This document shows positions 1-8,185 of a stretch of 64,000 nt of DNA, piece after piece. The notes under the pieces are model-generated. The model was not told the origin of the DNA. It did not search any database and saw only the letters and a list, made by a program, of their open reading frames with translations. The stretch's first letter is position 1, and each line of letters starts with the position of its first letter. This DNA comes from Sphingopyxis sp. GTDB lineage: Bacteria; Pseudomonadota; Alphaproteobacteria; Sphingomonadales; Sphingomonadaceae. The position numbers were made by a program, and so were the translations under genes. The stretch spans positions 113,958 through 177,957 of the forward strand of contig JAEMRT010000001.1 in the NCBI GenBank assembly GCA_016463225.1. Direction: 5' to 3'.

Positions 1-1454
1 CCACCCATCTCCTCGCCGCCGCCGGCGCGGCCGGGGCCGCCGTGGATCAGCATCGGGAGCGGCGAGCCATGGCCGGTGGACTCGCGTGCGCTGTCGCGGT
101 CCACGAACAACATGCGCCCGTGGAACGCCCCCGCGCCGGTCACCAGTTCGCGCGCGACCGCGGGGTCGTGGGTGAAGCAGGAGAGGACGAGCGCGCCTTT
201 GCCGCGATTGGCGAGCGCGACGGCTTCGGCAAGATCCTGATAGGGCATCAGCGTCGCAACGGGGCCGAAGGCCTCGACATCGTGCGCCGCGCTGGCCCAG
301 GCATCGTCGGCGCGGAAGAGCAAGGGGGCGACGAAGGCGCCTTCGCCGCCTGCGTTATCGAGCGTCCCGAACACAAGCCGCGAGGCCTCGCCAAGCTGGC
401 GCGCTTTGGCGAGCACGTCGGCGCGCTGGCCTTCGCTGGCAAGCGCGCCCATCGTCACGCCCTCGGTCGCCGGATCGCCGACGACGACCTTGGCAAGCGC
501 GGCGACGAGTGCAGCTTCGGCGGCATCGAGATGCGCGGCGGGGACCATCGCGCGGCGGATCGCGGTGCATTTCTGCCCCGCCTTGATGGTCATTTCCCTG
601 ACCACCTCGGCGACGAACAGGTCGAATTCGGGGGTGCCCGGCGCGGCGTCGGGGCCGAGGATCGATGCGTTGAGGCTGTCGCGCTCGGCGACGAAGCGCA
701 CGCCTTCGCGCGCGAAGACCGGATGGCCGTTAATGCGCGCCGCGGTCTCGGCCGAGCCGGTGAAAGAGACAAGATCCTGTCCGCCGAGATGGTCGATCAG
801 GTCGCCGACGGGGCCGACGATCAGCTGCGCCGCGCCCGCGGGAAGCACGCCGGTTTCAATCAGGATGCGGAACGCCGCCTCGGCGACCTGGGCGGTGGCG
901 GTCGCGGGCTTGACGATCACCGGCACGCCCGCGAGCAGCGCAGGGCCGAGCTTTTCGAGCATGCCCCAGACGGGGAAGTTGAAGGCGTTGATCTGCACCG
1001 CGACGCCGTGGAGCGAGGTATAGACATGCTGGCCGGCGAAGGTGCCGCGCTTGCCGATCGGTTCGAAATCACCGTCGGTGAGGATCACGTCGTCGGGTAG
1101 TTCCTTGCGCCCGCGCGAGGCGAGCGCGAGCAGCGTTCCCGCCCCGCCCTCGATATCGATCCAGCCGTCCTGCCGCGTTGCGCCGGTTTCGGACGACAGC
1201 GCGTACAGCTCTTCCTTGCGTTCGATGATCGCGGCGCCGAGCGCTTTCAGCATCGCGGCGCGGCGCTGAAAGCTCATCGCGCGGAGCGCGGGTCCGCCGA
1301 TGGTGCGGGCATGTTCGAGCATGCCGGCGAAATCGAGGCCTTCGCTGCCGGTTTGCGCGACCGTTTCGCCGGTGAGCGCCGAGCGGATGTCGGCGAGACC
1401 GCGCGATGCATCGCGCCAGGTGCCGGCGGCATAGTTGCTCAATATGCGTGTCAT
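1..1454 (-). CDS. paaZ: Phenylacetate degradation bifunctional protein PaaZ, aldehyde dehydrogenase part (3' end outside window)
   Basis: PaaZ opens the oxepin-CoA ring by hydrolysis and oxidises the resulting semialdehyde to 3-oxo-5,6-dehydrosuberyl-CoA. The reverse strand encodes about 484 residues from ATG at 1454. They follow E. coli PaaZ closely: [17 protein letters not shown], the catalytic-cysteine motif [11 protein letters not shown] (Cys near residue 296), [10 protein letters not shown], and [20 protein letters not shown] near the window edge. E. coli PaaZ is about 681 residues with a C-terminal MaoC-like hydratase domain; that part would lie beyond base 1 and cannot be confirmed. 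paaG ends 18 bases upstream, so both belong to the leftward arm of the paa cluster. Confidence 0.95.
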   Translation of the reverse strand, partial: MTRILSNYAAGTWRDASRGLADIRSALTGETVAQTGSEGLDFAGMLEHARTIGGPALRAMSFQRRAAMLKALGAAIIERKEELYALSSETGATRQDGWIDIEGGAGTLLALASRGRKELPDDVILTDGDFEPIGKRGTFAGQHVYTSLHGVAVQINAFNFPVWGMLEKLGPALLAGVPVIVKPATATAQVAEAAFRILIETGVLPAGAAQLIVGPVGDLIDHLGGQDLVSFTGSAETAARINGHPVFAREGVRFVAERDSLNASILGPDAAPGTPEFDLFVAEVVREMTIKAGQKCTAIRRAMVPAAHLDAAEAALVAALAKVVVGDPATEGVTMGALASEGQRADVLAKARQLGEASRLVFGTLDNAGGEGAFVAPLLFRADDAWASAAHDVEAFGPVATLMPYQDLAEAVALANRGKGALVLSCFTHDPAVARELVTGAGAFHGRMLFVDRDSARESTGHGSPLPMLIHGGPGRAGGGEEMG

Positions 1455-1472
1455 CTTTCGTTCCTTCGGGGG

Positions 1473-2264
1473 TCAGCGGCCGGTGAACACCGGCGGGCGT
1501 TTCGCCATGAAGGCGGCGACGCCTTCCTGATAATCGGCGCTGTATCCAAGCTCGCGCATCGCATCGCGTTCGAGGACGAGCTCGTCCGCAAGCGAGCGCA
1601 GCGCGCTTTGGCGGATCAGCCGCTTGGTTTCGGCGAGGCCGCGCGTCGGGCCCGCCGCGAAGCGCGCCGCGATCGCAGTGGCTTCGGTCATCAGCGCGTC
1701 GTCGTCGACGACCTTCCAGATCAGCCCCCAGCTTTCGGCTTTCTCGGCCGACAGCGGCTCCCCGGTGAGCGCGAGGCCGAGCGCGCGTGCCTGCCCGATC
1801 AGCCGCGGCAGCACCCAGGTGCCGCCAGAATCGGGGATGAGGCCGATGTTGGCGAAGGACTGGATGAAGCGCGCCGAGCGCGCCGCGATCACCATGTCGC
1901 ACGCGAGCGCGATGTTGGCCCCTGCCCCCGCCGCGACGCCGTTGACCGCGCAGACGACGGGCTTGGGCATTTCGGCGAGCCGGCGGACCAGCGGCGCATA
2001 ATAAAGCTCGACCGACGCGCCGAGATCGACCGCCTCGCCGCCCGGCGCGACCGCGCGGTCCGAGAGATCCTGTCCGGCGCAAAAGCCGCGTCCGGCGCCG
2101 GTGATCAACACTGCGCGAACCGCATCATCGGCCTCGGCCGAGGCGAGCGCGTCGGCGAGCTCACCATGCATCGCCGCGGTAAAGCTGTTCAACCGGTCGG
2201 GCCGCGACAGCGTCACCAGCGCGACGCCGTCGGTGCGTTCATAGCCTATCGACTCATAGCTCAT
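1473..2264 (-). CDS. paaG: 1,2-epoxyphenylacetyl-CoA isomerase PaaG (crotonase family)
   Basis: PaaG isomerises ring-1,2-epoxyphenylacetyl-CoA to oxepin-CoA, the step between PaaABCE and PaaZ. The 263-residue protein matches the usual length (E. coli 262). It has the crotonase oxyanion-hole segment GRGFCAGQDLSDR and the second CoA-fold stretch NIGLIPDSGGTWVLPRLIG. I chose ATG at 2264 because AGGAGG (2271-2276) lies six bases upstream. The in-frame ATG at 2270 touches the Shine-Dalgarno sequence and is unlikely. It is the first gene of the leftward paaG-paaZ unit, transcribed away from paaA across a region with two inverted repeats. Confidence 0.93.
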   Translation of the reverse strand: MSYESIGYERTDGVALVTLSRPDRLNSFTAAMHGELADALASAEADDAVRAVLITGAGRGFCAGQDLSDRAVAPGGEAVDLGASVELYYAPLVRRLAEMPKPVVCAVNGVAAGAGANIALACDMVIAARSARFIQSFANIGLIPDSGGTWVLPRLIGQARALGLALTGEPLSAEKAESWGLIWKVVDDDALMTEATAIAARFAAGPTRGLAETKRLIRQSALRSLADELVLERDAMRELGYSADYQEGVAAFMAKRPPVFTGR

Positions 2265-2283
2265 GGGCATCCTCCTAATTAAT

Positions 2284-2303
2284 AGGATGACCGGTCGGAT
2301 AAT
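2284..2303. promoter_or_regulatory. Candidate TetR operator, paaG side
   Basis: GACCGGTC (2289-2296) is a perfect palindrome just upstream of the paaG Shine-Dalgarno sequence. It is flanked by GGATAATGAT, which recurs in near-identical form at the paaA-side site. GACC/GGTC inverted repeats are common TetR-family operators. Assignment to the TetR gene at the end of the paa cluster is inference. Confidence 0.55.
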
Positions 2304-2339
2304 GATTGGCAAGCCCATAATTGCCTATGCGATAATTGA

Positions 2340-2362
2340 TTGACCGACTGGTCGATTAATGA
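2340..2362. promoter_or_regulatory. Candidate TetR operator, paaA side
   Basis: GACCGACTGGTC (2342-2353) is an inverted repeat of GACC and GGTC followed by GATTAATGAT, closely matching the paaG-side site. It lies about 25 bases before the paaA ribosome site. One site per divergent promoter suggests that one repressor controls both arms. Confidence 0.55.
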
Positions 2363-2388
2363 TAGCCGATTCCCCAAGGAGCCGAACG

Positions 2389-3375
2389 ATGTACACAACC
2401 GAATTGCAGAAGGGCGCCGCCCCTGCGGCCATCGCGAACGAGCCGCGCGCGCTGATCGACGCTTTCGAGGCGCGGATCGCCGAGGATGCTTTCATCGAGC
2501 CCAAGGACTGGATGCCCGAGGCGTATCGCCGCACCTTGATCCGCCAGATTTCGCAGCATGCGCATAGCGAAGTCGTCGGCATGCTGCCCGAGGGCAACTG
2601 GATCACCCGCGCGCCGTCGCTGCGCCGCAAGGCGGTGCTGCTCGCGAAGGTGCAGGACGAGGGCGGGCACGGGCTCTATCTTTATTGCGCCGCCGAGACA
2701 TTGGGCGCGAGCCGCGGCGAGATGATCGACGCGCTGCACTCGGGGCGCGCCAAGTACAGCACGATCTTTAACTATCCGACGCTGACCTGGGCCGACATCG
2801 GTGCGATCGGCTGGCTGGTCGACGGCGCCGCGATCATGAACCAGGTGCCGCTGCAGCGCGCGAGCTACGGCCCCTATGCACGGGCGATGGTGCGCGTGTG
2901 CAAGGAGGAAAGTTTCCACCAGCGCCAGGGCTATGAGATCATGATGGTGCTGGCCAAAGGCACGGACGAACAGCGCGCGATGGCGCAGGATGCGCTCGAT
3001 CGCTGGTGGTGGCCGGCGTTGATGATGTTCGGCCCGCCCGACGACAATTCGCCGAACAGCGAGCAGTCGATGCGCTGGCGGATCAAGCGCGACAGCAATG
3101 ATGCGCTGCGTCAGAAATTCGTCGACGTCAGCGTGCCGCAAGCCGACTATCTCGGGCTCACCATTCCCGACCCCGACCTCGCATGGAACGAGGCACGCGG
3201 CCAATATGATTATGGCGCGATCGACTGGGACGAATTCTACGCCGTCGTGGCCGGCGAAGGCCCGGTCGCGAAGGAGCGGATCGAGGCCCGCCGGAAGGCG
3301 TGGGACGACAACGCATGGGTGCGCGACGCCGCGGCGGCGCATGAGGCGCGGCGCGCCGCACGTAAGGCGGCTTGA
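2389..3375 (+). CDS. paaA: Phenylacetyl-CoA epoxygenase catalytic subunit PaaA
   Basis: PaaA is the di-iron subunit of the PaaABCE monooxygenase that epoxidises the ring of phenylacetyl-CoA. The 328-residue sequence carries the ferritin-like di-iron motifs [13 protein letters not shown] and [15 protein letters not shown] and the family motif [20 protein letters not shown]. The start is ATG 2389, with AAGGAG (2376-2381) at good spacing; an earlier in-frame ATG (2359) has no such site and lies in the operator. It is the first gene of the rightward paaABCDE unit. Confidence 0.95.
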   Translation: MYTTELQKGAAPAAIANEPRALIDAFEARIAEDAFIEPKDWMPEAYRRTLIRQISQHAHSEVVGMLPEGNWITRAPSLRRKAVLLAKVQDEGGHGLYLYCAAETLGASRGEMIDALHSGRAKYSTIFNYPTLTWADIGAIGWLVDGAAIMNQVPLQRASYGPYARAMVRVCKEESFHQRQGYEIMMVLAKGTDEQRAMAQDALDRWWWPALMMFGPPDDNSPNSEQSMRWRIKRDSNDALRQKFVDVSVPQADYLGLTIPDPDLAWNEARGQYDYGAIDWDEFYAVVAGEGPVAKERIEARRKAWDDNAWVRDAAAAHEARRAARKAA

Positions 3376-3377
3376 CC

Positions 3378-3662
3378 ATGACGATCGACTGGCCGCTCTG
3401 GGAAATCTTCGTCCGCGCGCGCGGCGGGCTGTCGCACCGCCATGTCGGCAGCGTGCAGGCGCCCGACGCCGACATGGCGCTGCGCCATGCACGCGACACT
3501 TACACACGGCGGATGGAGGGCGTGAGCATCTGGGCGGCGCGGTCGGCCGATATCGCCGCGAGCGATCCGGCGAGCGAAGGGCCACTGTTCGAGCCGGCGG
3601 AGAGCAAGATCTACCGCCACCCGACCTTCTATCCGATCCCCGATGAAGTGAAGAATATCTGA
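3378..3662 (+). CDS. paaB: Phenylacetyl-CoA epoxygenase subunit PaaB
   Basis: PaaB is a small structural subunit of the epoxygenase complex; in the family it bridges PaaAC heterodimers. The 94 residues match the usual length of about 95. The N-terminus, WPLWEIFVRARGGLSHRHVG, and the end, FYPIPDEVKNI, are typical of the family. It begins two bases after the paaA stop and its stop overlaps the paaC start by one base (TGATG), so expression is probably translationally coupled. Confidence 0.94.
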   Translation: MTIDWPLWEIFVRARGGLSHRHVGSVQAPDADMALRHARDTYTRRMEGVSIWAARSADIAASDPASEGPLFEPAESKIYRHPTFYPIPDEVKNI

Positions 3663-4420
3663 TGTCCGCAACCAACCCGCGCTTCGATTATCTGCTGCGG
3701 CTCGGCGACGATGCGCTGATCCTCGGCCAGCGGCTCGGCGAATGGTGCGGGCATGCACCGACGCTGGAGGTCGACCTCAGCCTCGCCAATGTCGCGCTCG
3801 ATTTGATTGGGCAGGCGACGTTATTCCTCGAACTCGCGGGCGAAGCCGAGGGCGCGGGGCGCGATGCCGACCGGCTCGCCTTCCATCGCGACGCGCTCGC
3901 GTATCGCAACTGCCTGATGGCCGAGCAGCCGAACGGCGATTTTGCGCAGACGATTGCGCGGCAGCTCCTGTTTTCGAACCATTATGAGTTGCTGCTGGGC
4001 GCACTGGCCGGATCGAGCGACCCGCGCATCGCCGGAATCGCGGCGAAGGCCGTCAAGGAAGTGCGTTATCATTTCGAGCTCGCGAGTGACTGGGTGATCC
4101 GGCTCGGCGACGGCACCGACGAGAGCCGCGCGCGGATGAAGGCTGGCCTCGACTGGCATTGGCGCTTTGTCGAAGAATTGTTCCAGATGGACGCGGTCGA
4201 GCAGGGGCTCGCCGACGAGGGTGTGGCTGCCGATCGTAGCGCGCTCCGCCCTGCCTTCGACGCACGGCTGAAAGCGGTGCTCGATGAGGCCGGCATCCCG
4301 CTCCCCGCGCTGCCGCGCGCCGTCACTGGCGGTCGCAGCGGGCACCATAGCGAGCATCTCGGCCATCTCCTCGCGGTGATGCAGCATCTGCCGCTGCGCT
4401 ATCCGGACGCGCGCTGGTGA
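3662..4420 (+). CDS. paaC: Phenylacetyl-CoA epoxygenase structural subunit PaaC
   Basis: PaaC is the non-catalytic ferritin-like partner of PaaA. It has 252 residues (E. coli 248). Recognisable stretches are LRLGDDALILGQRLGEWCGH near the N-terminus, then KEVRYHFELASDWVIRLGDG and the C-terminal GGRSGHHSEHLGHLLAVMQ. It overlaps paaB by one base and paaD by four. Confidence 0.94.
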   Translation: MSATNPRFDYLLRLGDDALILGQRLGEWCGHAPTLEVDLSLANVALDLIGQATLFLELAGEAEGAGRDADRLAFHRDALAYRNCLMAEQPNGDFAQTIARQLLFSNHYELLLGALAGSSDPRIAGIAAKAVKEVRYHFELASDWVIRLGDGTDESRARMKAGLDWHWRFVEELFQMDAVEQGLADEGVAADRSALRPAFDARLKAVLDEAGIPLPALPRAVTGGRSGHHSEHLGHLLAVMQHLPLRYPDARW

Positions 4421-4866
4421 ACCTCGATCCTGCCATCGCGAGGGTCCGCGACATCCTCGCCTCGGTGCCCGACCCCGAGATTCCGGCGGTGTCGGTCGTC
4501 GATCTCGGTATCGTGCGCGAAGTGCGGTCCGATGCGGTGACGATCACGCCGACCTATTCGGGCTGCCCCGCGACGCTGGCAATCGAGCAGGCGATCCGCG
4601 AAGCGCTTGATGCCGCAGGCTTTACCGGCGTCGCGATCGAGACCGCGCTCGCGCCGCCCTGGTCAACCGACTGGATCACCGCTGAGGGGCATGCGAAACT
4701 CCGCGCCTACGGCATCGCCCCGCCCTCGCAGACCGCGACCGCGACCTGCCCGCGCTGCGGTTCCGATCACACCGAAGAGGTCAGCCGCTTCGGATCGACG
4801 CCGTGCAAGGCGCAGTGGCGCTGCCACGACTGCCTCGAACCCTTCGACCGCTTCAAGTGCCATTGA
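4417..4866 (+). CDS. paaD: Phenylacetate degradation protein PaaD (MIP18/DUF59 family)
   Basis: PaaD is thought to help mature an iron-sulfur centre of the epoxygenase system, probably that of PaaE. The 149-residue protein starts at GTG within the paaC stop (GTGA overlap). It has a DUF59 core with TPTYSGCPA (the conserved cysteine) at about residues 48-56, and a C-terminal zinc-ribbon-like CPRC...CHDC motif ending FKCH. The gene position between paaC and paaE is standard. Confidence 0.92.
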   Translation: MNLDPAIARVRDILASVPDPEIPAVSVVDLGIVREVRSDAVTITPTYSGCPATLAIEQAIREALDAAGFTGVAIETALAPPWSTDWITAEGHAKLRAYGIAPPSQTATATCPRCGSDHTEEVSRFGSTPCKAQWRCHDCLEPFDRFKCH

Positions 4867-4867
4867 G

Positions 4868-5947
4868 ATGACCGAGATATTCCACAATCTGACCATCCTC
4901 GACGCGCGCCGCGAAACCGACGATGCGGTGTCGCTCGGCTTCGCGCTGCCGCCCGAGATGGAGAGCGCCTTCCGCTTTCGCGCCGGGCAGCATGTGACGC
5001 TGCGCGCGATGATCGACGGCGAGGAGCTGCGGCGCAACTATTCGCTCTGCGTCAGCCCGCACGACGGCGAACTGCGCGTCGCGATCAAGCGGATCGCGGG
5101 CGGGCGCTTTTCTTCGTGGGCGAATGAGCAGCTGGTCGCGGGCAGCGCGATCGACCTGATGCCACCGCACGGCAGCTTCACCTGGCATTTCGACCCCGTA
5201 CAGCGCCGTTCCTATTTGGGCATCGCGGGGGGATCGGGGATCACCCCGGTGCTGTCACTGCTCAAGACCGCGCTGATCGAGGAGCCCGGCAGCCGCTTCA
5301 CTCTGCTCTATGGCAACCGCCAGAGTGGCGGGATCATGTTCCTTGAGGAACTGGCGGCGCTCAAAAACCGCTATATGGACCGGCTTGCGGTCTATCATTT
5401 CCTCGAGGACGAGCTCGATGCCGAAGCGCCGCTGTTCAACGGGCGGCTCGACAGCGAGCGTCTGGCCGAACTGCTCGGCACGCTTGTCGACCCGCGATCG
5501 ATCGACGCCGCTTTCATCTGCGGCCCGGCGCCGATGATGGACGCTGCCGAAGCCGCGCTCGGCGAAGCCGGCGTTGCACGCGAGGCGATCCTGCTCGAAC
5601 GCTTCACCGCCGATCGCCCGAGCGGTGCCGCGGCGATCGAGCTCGACAGGCAGCGCAGCGAAGCCGCGGGGCGCCAGCTGATCATCGCGATGGACGGCCG
5701 CACCCGCCGCGTCGAATTCGACAGCCGCCACGGCAGCATTCTCGATAATGCACGCGCCGCCGGGCTCGCCGCGCCCTATGCGTGCAAGGCAGGGGTTTGC
5801 GCAACGTGCCGCGCGCGGCTGGTCGAGGGCGAGGTATCGATGGCCGCCAATTACGGCCTGACCGCGGAGGAACTCGCCAAGGGCTATATATTGACTTGCC
5901 AGGCGGTTCCGCTGACGGAGGAAGTCACCCTCGATTATGATGGCTAA
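4868..5947 (+). CDS. paaE: Phenylacetyl-CoA epoxygenase reductase PaaE
   Basis: PaaE carries electrons from NADPH through FAD and a [2Fe-2S] cluster to PaaA. The 359 residues match E. coli (356). The N-terminal half is ferredoxin-NADP reductase-like, with the FAD motif RRNYSLCVSP and nucleotide-binding GGSGITPVLSLL. The C-terminal ferredoxin domain shows CKAGVCATC (C-x4-C-x2-C) plus the distal LTC. Start ATG 4868 is one base after the paaD stop; a longer upstream frame runs through paaD and is rejected. Confidence 0.95.
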   Translation: MTEIFHNLTILDARRETDDAVSLGFALPPEMESAFRFRAGQHVTLRAMIDGEELRRNYSLCVSPHDGELRVAIKRIAGGRFSSWANEQLVAGSAIDLMPPHGSFTWHFDPVQRRSYLGIAGGSGITPVLSLLKTALIEEPGSRFTLLYGNRQSGGIMFLEELAALKNRYMDRLAVYHFLEDELDAEAPLFNGRLDSERLAELLGTLVDPRSIDAAFICGPAPMMDAAEAALGEAGVAREAILLERFTADRPSGAAAIELDRQRSEAAGRQLIIAMDGRTRRVEFDSRHGSILDNARAAGLAAPYACKAGVCATCRARLVEGEVSMAANYGLTAEELAKGYILTCQAVPLTEEVTLDYDG

Positions 5948-5956
5948 GGACAGAAT

Positions 5957-6562
5957 TTGGCCCGACCACAAGCGCCCGACTATGCTGACCGCCGCCAGGC
6001 GATGCTCGACAGCGCCGCCGCGCTCTACGCCCGCCATGGCTTTCCAGGCGCCTCGATCGTCGACCTCGCGGTCGCGTGCGGCGTGTCGAAGTCGCTGCTT
6101 TATCATTATTTCGGCTCGAAAGAGGATATCCTCTTCGAGATCATGCTTGACCATGTCGAAGCGCTGAAGCTGATGGTCGATACTGTGCTCGCCAACGCGC
6201 CGCCCGACCCCGCCGAACGCCTCGCACAGTTGACGCGCGGTTTCCTCGGCGCCTATGTCGGCGCTTCGGATCGCCACAAGGTGTTGGTGAACGACCTCGA
6301 CAAGCTGCCCGGCGACCGCGGCCGCAAGGTCGTCCGCATCGAGCGCGAACTGATCGACCGCGTCGGCGACATTCTGGGAGAGCTTGGCCCACGCTACGGC
6401 ACGACGCGCGCCGAACGCCGCGCCTCGACGATGCTTTATTTCGGGATGATCAACTGGACACACACCTGGTTCGACGCCGACGGGCCGATTGACGCTGTAC
6501 AGCTCGCCGACCGCGCGACTGCGATCTTTCTTGGGCGCGGGCCGGAGGGGAAGCCAAGCTAG
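5957..6562 (+). CDS. TetR/AcrR family regulator, probable phenylacetate repressor
   Basis: This 201-residue regulator has a classical N-terminal TetR helix-turn-helix (DSAAALYARHGF, then VACGVSKSLLYHYFGSKEDI at about residues 35-55) and a ligand-binding C-terminal domain. I chose TTG 5957 because AAGGA (5946-5950) sits six bases upstream; the next ATG would cut helix 1. It is nine bases after paaE, so cotranscribed. It probably binds the two GACC/GGTC repeats between paaG and paaA and responds to a phenylacetyl-CoA-type effector, as TetR-type PaaR proteins do. The effector is inference. Confidence 0.85.
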   Translation: MARPQAPDYADRRQAMLDSAAALYARHGFPGASIVDLAVACGVSKSLLYHYFGSKEDILFEIMLDHVEALKLMVDTVLANAPPDPAERLAQLTRGFLGAYVGASDRHKVLVNDLDKLPGDRGRKVVRIERELIDRVGDILGELGPRYGTTRAERRASTMLYFGMINWTHTWFDADGPIDAVQLADRATAIFLGRGPEGKPS

Positions 6563-6613
6563 CGGCGCCCGTAGGAAAAGGGGTCAAGACACGGCGAAGA
6601 TCGCCAGCAGCAA

Positions 6614-6668
6614 TTGGCCGGTTTGAGACTGTCCGTTTTCGGACCTAGATCGCGGGAAGCGGACATTC
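6614..6668. repeat. Intergenic repeat copy A at left edge of accessory island
   Basis: The copy begins TTGGCCGG (6614-6621), continues with CTGTCCGTTTTCGGA and ends with AAGCGGACAT. The copy at 45787-45840 has the same two blocks with the same 42-base distance between GGCCGG and AGCGGACAT. It lies between the paa cluster and the island. Confidence 0.6.
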
Positions 6669-6737
6669 AGGGTGGCTGAGCGGACGCCACAGCACGCAGG
6701 GCAAACCACCAACCTTGACGCAAACTCAAATTCGAAG

Positions 6738-6753
6738 TACGCTAATTAGCGTA
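6738..6753. promoter_or_regulatory. Perfect 16-bp palindrome, candidate operator upstream of XRE gene
   Basis: TACGCTAATTAGCGTA is its own reverse complement. It lies 23 bases before the XRE start codon, overlapping the expected promoter. The 20-base block TCGAAGTACGCTAATTAGCG (6732-6751) occurs again at 7879-7898 in front of the ubiquitin-like operon. This strongly suggests that one regulator, most simply the adjacent XRE protein, binds both. Confidence 0.8.
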
Positions 6754-6776
6754 TAAGTATCATTTCAAAGGGCGTT

Positions 6777-7103
6777 ATGAAGGATAGAGATCAGACTTTT
6801 GGCCGAGCAATTAGCCAAGCACGGAAGGCTTTGGGTATGAGCCAGAAGGAGCTGGCGTCGAGGATTTTCCGTGAGGATGAGGAACCCATTTCGCCACAGT
6901 ATTTAAACGATATCGAACATGATCGGCGTAGCCCATCATCCGATCGAATGGTTCAGCAGTTTGCCGAGGTGCTCAACATCAAGGCTGACTGGCTTTACTA
7001 CCTCGCCGGCCGATTTCCTGCGGACGTTCGAAACGAAAGATTGTCTGAAACGCAGTTTACCACGGCCATGATGGCGTTCCGAGGCAAACCGAATAGGCAT
7101 TAG
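6777..7103 (+). CDS. XRE-family HTH repressor (CapH-like candidate)
   Basis: This is a 108-residue helix-turn-helix protein. Residues about 8-65 form the XRE domain (RKALGMSQKELASRIF, then ISPQYLNDIEHDRRSPSSD). A short C-terminal tail follows, which could be a dimerisation or cleavage segment. It sits ten bases upstream of an ImmA/IrrE metallopeptidase gene. Known pairs of this type (ImmR/ImmA, DdrO/IrrE, CapH/CapP of CBASS) are repressors inactivated by their protease. A perfect palindrome before it and an identical copy before the ubiquitin-like operon point to autorepression and control of the defence genes; this regulatory role is inferred from layout. Base composition is lower in G+C than the paa genes. 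Confidence 0.88.
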   Translation: MKDRDQTFGRAISQARKALGMSQKELASRIFREDEEPISPQYLNDIEHDRRSPSSDRMVQQFAEVLNIKADWLYYLAGRFPADVRNERLSETQFTTAMMAFRGKPNRH

Positions 7104-7112
7104 GAGCGATCG

Positions 7113-7832
7113 GTGAGATACGTGCGGGACATGACAGGGCGTTTCTCACAAAGACCCCACTACAAGTCGGAAGAACTTGATCGCGAATGCGAGTCAATCA
7201 TCACCCAGTTTCTTCGCGACAGATACGGGAAGATCGAATTCCCTGTCTCTACGGACGATCTAACCCTGCTGATCGAAAGGGACACGGAGGATTTCGATCC
7301 ATATGCCGACCTTTTAATCTACGGGGATGATGTAGAAGGGGTTACGGAATTTCAACTGGGCAAAAAGCCCAACGTTAAGATTGCCGAAGCGCTTTCGGTT
7401 GATGAACGTCGCGAAAATCGGCTCCGGACTACCTTGACCCACGAATATGGGCATGTGCACTTCCATGCCTACCTTTGGGAAATCGAGCCGCCGGGAGCCG
7501 ACCTTCTTCGAAGAAGTCCTAACGCCAATAAGCAGATTTGCAAACGTGATGGCATTTTGGACGCGTCCCAATCGGATTGGATGGAGTGGCAGGCTGGCTA
7601 TGCCTGCGGCGCATTCCTGATGCCGGCCTCCTTTATTCGTCGGATTGTTGGCGATTATCAGGAAGCAAACGGCCTGTTCGGTACCATTGGCATAAATGGG
7701 CCCCATGGGCAGGCTTTGATAAAGACTGTCCAAACCGCATTTCAGGTTTCGGCGGACGCAGCTAGGATTCGCCTGTTGAAGCTTGGCGTTCTTGGTGCCG
7801 CCGACGCTGGCCCATCGCTGTTCAACAGGTAA
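7113..7832 (+). CDS. ImmA/IrrE-family zinc metallopeptidase (CapP-like candidate)
   Basis: This is a 239-residue protein with the zinc-protease motif HEYGHVHFH (residues 110-118) and a downstream region (WMEWQAGYACGAFLMP) that supplies the third zinc ligand region in this family. GTG 7113 follows GGAG with six-base spacing. It forms a unit with the XRE gene. Relatives cleave an XRE repressor after a signal such as DNA damage or single-stranded DNA. The likely role is to release repression of the ubiquitin-like operon during phage infection. The protease fold is secure; the trigger and target are inferred. Confidence 0.88.
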   Translation: MRYVRDMTGRFSQRPHYKSEELDRECESIITQFLRDRYGKIEFPVSTDDLTLLIERDTEDFDPYADLLIYGDDVEGVTEFQLGKKPNVKIAEALSVDERRENRLRTTLTHEYGHVHFHAYLWEIEPPGADLLRRSPNANKQICKRDGILDASQSDWMEWQAGYACGAFLMPASFIRRIVGDYQEANGLFGTIGINGPHGQALIKTVQTAFQVSADAARIRLLKLGVLGAADAGPSLFNR

Positions 7833-7878
7833 GTTATTGAAATAAATCAAATTAAAATTCATTGCGTATTTGCATAAA

Positions 7879-7898
7879 TCGAAGTACGCTAATTAGCG
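7879..7898. promoter_or_regulatory. Second copy of the XRE-type operator, upstream of the ubiquitin-like operon
   Basis: This is an exact 20-base copy of 6732-6751, containing the perfect palindrome CGCTAATTAGCG (7887-7898). It lies 38 bases before the start of the DUF2188 gene and follows an A+T-rich stretch suitable for a promoter. Confidence 0.8.
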
Positions 7899-7936
7899 GA
7901 TTCGCAGAATAACGGATTTCAGTGATGGAGAACAAG

Positions 7937-8170
7937 ATGCCCAAAGGACCAAAGACTCATCATGTGGTGCCCAACCCGGATGGCGGATGGGACGTAAAAC
8001 GTGGTGGTGGCGCTCGCGCTAGCAGCCATCACGACACGAAGCGCGAGGCGATCGATCGGGGCCGCGAGATCAGCCGTAATCAGTCAACCGAATTTCGCAT
8101 TCACAATCGTGACGGCCGGATCGCAAGTAGCGACAGCCACGGCAACGACCCCCTTCCCCCCAAAGGCTGA
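7937..8170 (+). CDS. DUF2188-family small protein, first gene of the ubiquitin-like operon
   Basis: This 77-residue basic protein matches the DUF2188 pattern: HHVVPNPDGGWDVKRGGG, a helix with TKREAIDRGREISR, then EFRIHNRDGRI and a short Pro/Asp-rich tail. ATG 7937 is preceded by GGAG at six bases; GTG 7922 and ATG 7925 are less well placed. DUF2188 proteins are small and of unknown function. It precedes the ubiquitin-like gene by 15 bases and shares its promoter and operator, so it may be a substrate, effector or DNA-associated partner. No function is assigned. Confidence 0.75.
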   Translation: MPKGPKTHHVVPNPDGGWDVKRGGGARASSHHDTKREAIDRGREISRNQSTEFRIHNRDGRIASSDSHGNDPLPPKG

Positions 8171-8185
8171 AACAGGAGAACTCCG

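Noticed and set aside
42..1100. Rightward 352-codon frame at the left edge
   Set aside because: It mirrors paaZ on the reverse strand, which has unmistakable family motifs.
2356..3675. 439-codon leftward frame over paaA-paaB
   Set aside because: Shadow of paaAB; no family resemblance and no ribosome site.
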